From Parelaphostrongylus tenuis (lineage: Eukaryota; Nematoda; Chromadorea; Rhabditida; Metastrongylidae), in assembly GCA_019055375.1 (NCBI GenBank), contig JAHQIW010003598.1, positions 186,001 to 250,000 on the forward strand: a DNA stretch of 64,000 nt, given 5' to 3'. Position numbers and translations under genes: made by a program. Positions 60,736 to 64,000 of the stretch are shown piece by piece. The notes under the pieces were generated by a model that saw only the letters and a list, made by a program, of their open reading frames with translations, did no database searches and had not been told where the DNA came from. Each line of letters starts with the position of its first letter. Position 1 is the first letter of the stretch.

Positions 60736-63468
60736 TACGTAGATCTGGTTCCCTGAAGCACATTATTAATTCAAATTATTGAGTTGTCAATTAACTGGTA
60801 GTGCATTCAGTATGCATCATCATTCTTGACCATTTATTGTAAGAGGAAATAAATGGAATATATGAAATGCTGAGTTCCGCGCAGAAAATATGAAGATGGA
60901 CTATGTAAAACTAAAAAAAAATGTAAATTCATCGTGAACTGAGATATGTTGATCTAAAAAGGCCGTTATCTTCTCACGTTGAATAGTATGAATGTTATGT
61001 CGCTACGTAAGTGTTAAGGTGAGTTTTAAGAAATGCATTTCACCAACTGTTTTTGAACCTCGCTATAAACATTCAATAGAGTCTGCAAGAATGTCTTAAG
61101 CCTTACCGAGTTTGATACTTCAGAGCCATACGTACCTTTTGGCAGTTTCGCCTACTCCATTATTGTCCCACTCCCCACCCTAAACCCTACTTCATAGCAG
61201 GGTTAGGAGGTGATATATGAGTTATAACGCGTGATTTTGTGTGATCACCATTTTTCAGTCAATGAATTATGGTTAAAAAATGTTGATAATACAATATCAC
61301 GTGCTATCACATAAAAAACGTCTTCCTATTCGTGCTATGATGTAGGGTTCAGTGTGGGACGTAGGCCATTGTTGAAGTGAGACGACACCGCCGATACGTA
61401 CGTATGGCTCTGACCTGTCGAACTCGGCAAAGCTCCAAGCATCTTCACAGACTATATTGAATGAGTTATTAGGCTCAACTCAAGACAAGGAAACGTGGTA
61501 CCCAATTACGAGTTTGTCTTTTCGTGTGAACGAAAGTGTTCATCTACCTTCTATTACAGTCTTCGTTGACGGTGCTCAATGATTCGGGCACCTTTGAAAG
61601 GAATCAAAATTTTTCATTGTTTCTGTAGAACAACTTCTACTCAATTGCGGCATGAGTAGCCAGTTTTCTTTCCTAGTTTCGTTCCCTTAACGTCTAACGT
61701 TCGTTGTCAATCCCAGTCGCTAAACTCTTCACGTTATCCTTGATTTACATAATCAGCTAGATATCATCGTCGTAAAAATTTGATTTGTTATAATGCAGTT
61801 CCATGATGACATTATATCCTTTGAGTACTTCATTAACCTTGGTAACGCAAAGCAAAAACATAGACATGCCGATTACGAAGAGAATTATTGGATGTGACAC
61901 TAACTTGTATACGCTGGAAATTCCACCTTGATGTAAACATGAAGCACTTGCCATACATCTTATAGGAGGACGTGTGTAGCGCCGGTAGAGTCTTGAAGAC
62001 ACTATTTGATAGGCGTAATAGGTGACGATTTTTTCAGAATTTCGAACACAGAGAATTTGAACCTATCAAAATAATCGCTTGTTTTGTTTTACTTTACGCG
62101 TTTGCGTCCATCCTATTGTCAAAAACAATCGAACGATTTACTTTAGAAAAATTTTCTAACCAAAATCTTAAACACATCTAAATTATTGTCTATCCCTGTG
62201 AGTTTTGTGAATACAATAGCAGTGAAAGAATGTGGTGCTTGGTAGGCGAGAATTCACATCAGCCATAAAGACTTTTTTGAGAAATCATGATAGCCATAGG
62301 TTCTGAATTCTTAAAAACTGTCTTTCATGTCACATTCTATGTAAATTGAACAAAATCCAATCGCACTAACGTGTAGTTATCATGATTTTTTCGAAGAATT
62401 TTTGTGGCTGATCTCGTAGAGCTCTCGTAACTAACAACTGACAGCGGATAAAACTCTCAGTTGAATTTCATGGCCGGGTAACACACAAATCATAAGAATC
62501 GCTGGCGTTCTAGGAAAATCCCAGCGGATGCTGTAAACGTGCTTGCCATTCAGTTAGCTATGCTACCGTCAGTAATTGGTAGAGACTTGGAAAGGTACCA
62601 CCACGACTATCGTAGGACACTAAAAGAAACGATGTTTGCCTGTCATTTAACAGAGAAGAAAAAAGTGGAACACAACTCTCTAAGCACCAGACGAAACCTT
62701 ACCTGCGGTTAACATCATTTATAGCTAACGCTTAGTAGATGGAGAAACGAATGAAAATCTGTTAACTGTGAGAGGTCTAATGATGCATTTTTGAAGACAT
62801 AAATGGCAGTTAGATGTGAATTTTTGATAAAAAGAAAAACAATAAGAGTTATCACGAACAGCCTCGGAGTATAAAACCTAGAGGGGTTATAAAATCAAAG
62901 TTACGTCAATCCTACGGTAGTATCTTGCACAAAGGATTGACTCACTGATGTTATCAGGTTCAAAAACTTTGCGATTGACACTGTACCAGGTAATTTTGGA
63001 AAACACCGTTTTTCGATCGGTGGAAGAGTACCATTGCCGCTAAAATTTTTAGACAATGTTCTAAGACAGAAACTACTATTGCTGTTTTAGGACACTCGAT
63101 GCAAGGTTCGACTTTCTTCCAATGTTTATAAGTGTGAGTTATCAGAAGTCCCTTCATCCAAGGGCGATTCTTTGACCTGAGACAGCCACATTCTTCATTC
63201 ATATAAGCTCCACGTAGCTAGTCTCTCTCACTAGATAGAGGATTAACTAAAATGAGTGAGCGTTTCAAGGAAGGTTTTCCCTTGTAATGAATGTAGTGTT
63301 CGAATTTTTTCGCGCTAAGATCATGAAACTAATTGATTAAGTAAATTTTGCATCAGTCTGACCTTTTCTAAGGTTGAAGGAAGGGAAATCTGCTAAATCG
63401 TCAGAATTATTATGATGACAACCTCTCGCCTGCTCAATAAGAAGACAGGAACTCACTACCAAGGGGCT
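60734..63468. other. No gene recognised; two weak open frames
   Basis: A minus-strand frame at 61757-62002 contains KLVSHPIILFVIGMSMFLL, which could be one membrane span. Another at 62960-63202 opens with a true ATG. Neither has a partner exon or known motif, so I do not call them genes. Confidence 0.4.
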
Positions 63469-63670
63469 CATGTGACGCAGAGGTTAGTGTTCTGTGACGT
63501 TAACGTGGTCGATGGTTCGATCCTGCGTTCCAAGCTCATCGATCTCCCATCCTTGCGGGTTCCGTGAATTAATTACAGGATTGTCTGAGAGGACAGCAGC
63601 ATTGCTTTGCTCAGGTCAACGCGAGTTAATGTAGGGGTCACGTATGTATTTAACCCCCTCTAATGATGCT
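63469..63670 (+). repeat. tRNA-derived SINE, family S2 (best copy)
   Basis: GTGACGCAGAGGTTAGTGTT (A box), GATGGTTCGATCCTGCGTT (B box), then TGTCTGAGAGGACAGCAGC and CAACGCGAGTTAATG. The most complete S2 copy in the window. Confidence 0.7.
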
Positions 63671-64000
63671 TAAATGAATTGGATTTCACTGCTCATGCCC
63701 TGAGATTGAGCAACTCCGCGAGCTTCATCTTATCCTCATCCTATCAACAAATTTCTGTAATTATCACATAACTTGGATTGACAATAACAGTATTTATTTT
63801 TGAAATTTTCTTTCCTTTGTTTACTATGGTAATGTCATACGGCTTATAAGCAAACAAAAATGAAATTGAAAAACAATTTTGTGTATAGAACAACATTGTA
63901 ATGAATACCCCGACAACATACCCTGAATATGAACAATTACTATATTATGCAAAAACTCGCTGATAAACGATGAACAGTTGCTGAGTGCATGCTATCAGGA

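Noticed and set aside
61757..62002. Minus-strand frame with one possible membrane span, like the start of a Patched-type protein
   Set aside because: One hydrophobic run is weak evidence; no other membrane exon of the family was found within reach.
1..64000. CRISPR array, bacterial operon or ribosomal RNA
   Set aside because: No regularly spaced identical repeats, no ribosome-binding sites before clustered frames, and no conserved rRNA blocks; the gene structures are eukaryotic.

Overview
The window looks like a piece of nematode nuclear DNA, most likely a clade V (strongylid or hookworm-like) species. It is AT-rich. Its two genes are cut into many short exons by GT-AG introns of 64 bases to 7 kb. 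Both start codons lie just downstream of a TTTCAG- or AAGCAG-type acceptor with no upstream coding exon, as expected for spliced-leader trans-splicing. One gene is the nematode form of PERIOD (lin-42). The introns hold RTE-type non-LTR, mariner, TTAA-flanked and tRNA-derived repeats. The species assignment is inference.

Gene 1 is on the + strand, 629..35822. It is a complete DNA topoisomerase III-beta gene (TOP3B, here top-3b): 22 exons, 856 codons plus stop, and every exon junction agrees in phase. The Toprim acidic residues (E11, D118, D120, E122), the active-site tyrosine (Y339), the C-terminal cysteine pairs and a short RG-rich tail are all present. About 33 kb of its 35 kb is intron.

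Gene 2 is on the - strand, 47138..36648. It is lin-42, the heterochronic PERIOD homologue: 11 exons, 659 codons plus stop. It encodes a diverged PAS-A, a clear PAS-B, the SYQ region, the LT region and a tail I cannot match to anything. The two genes are convergent, with 825 bases between stop codons. In the exon carrying LT, a proline-rich stretch sits in the neighbouring frame, which suggests a one-base indel or an alternative tail.

The rest is non-coding or mobile. Intron 2 of top-3b holds an RTE reverse transcriptase remnant split by a TTAA-flanked element. Intron 10 holds a second copy of that element and an unexplained antisense open frame of 119 codons. Intron 13 holds an antisense RTE remnant, a mariner remnant and a foldback element. 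Intron 20 holds a 576-bp mariner deletion derivative with matching 26-base ends and a TA target duplication. tRNA-derived SINE families are scattered throughout, including a head-to-head pair in the last intron of lin-42. From about 48.9 kb to the end I see only repeats, simple sequence and a few unsupported open frames. A CpG- and GC-rich block at 48.2-48.85 kb is the best candidate for the lin-42 upstream promoter. I found no CRISPR, operon, rRNA or convincing functional tRNA.
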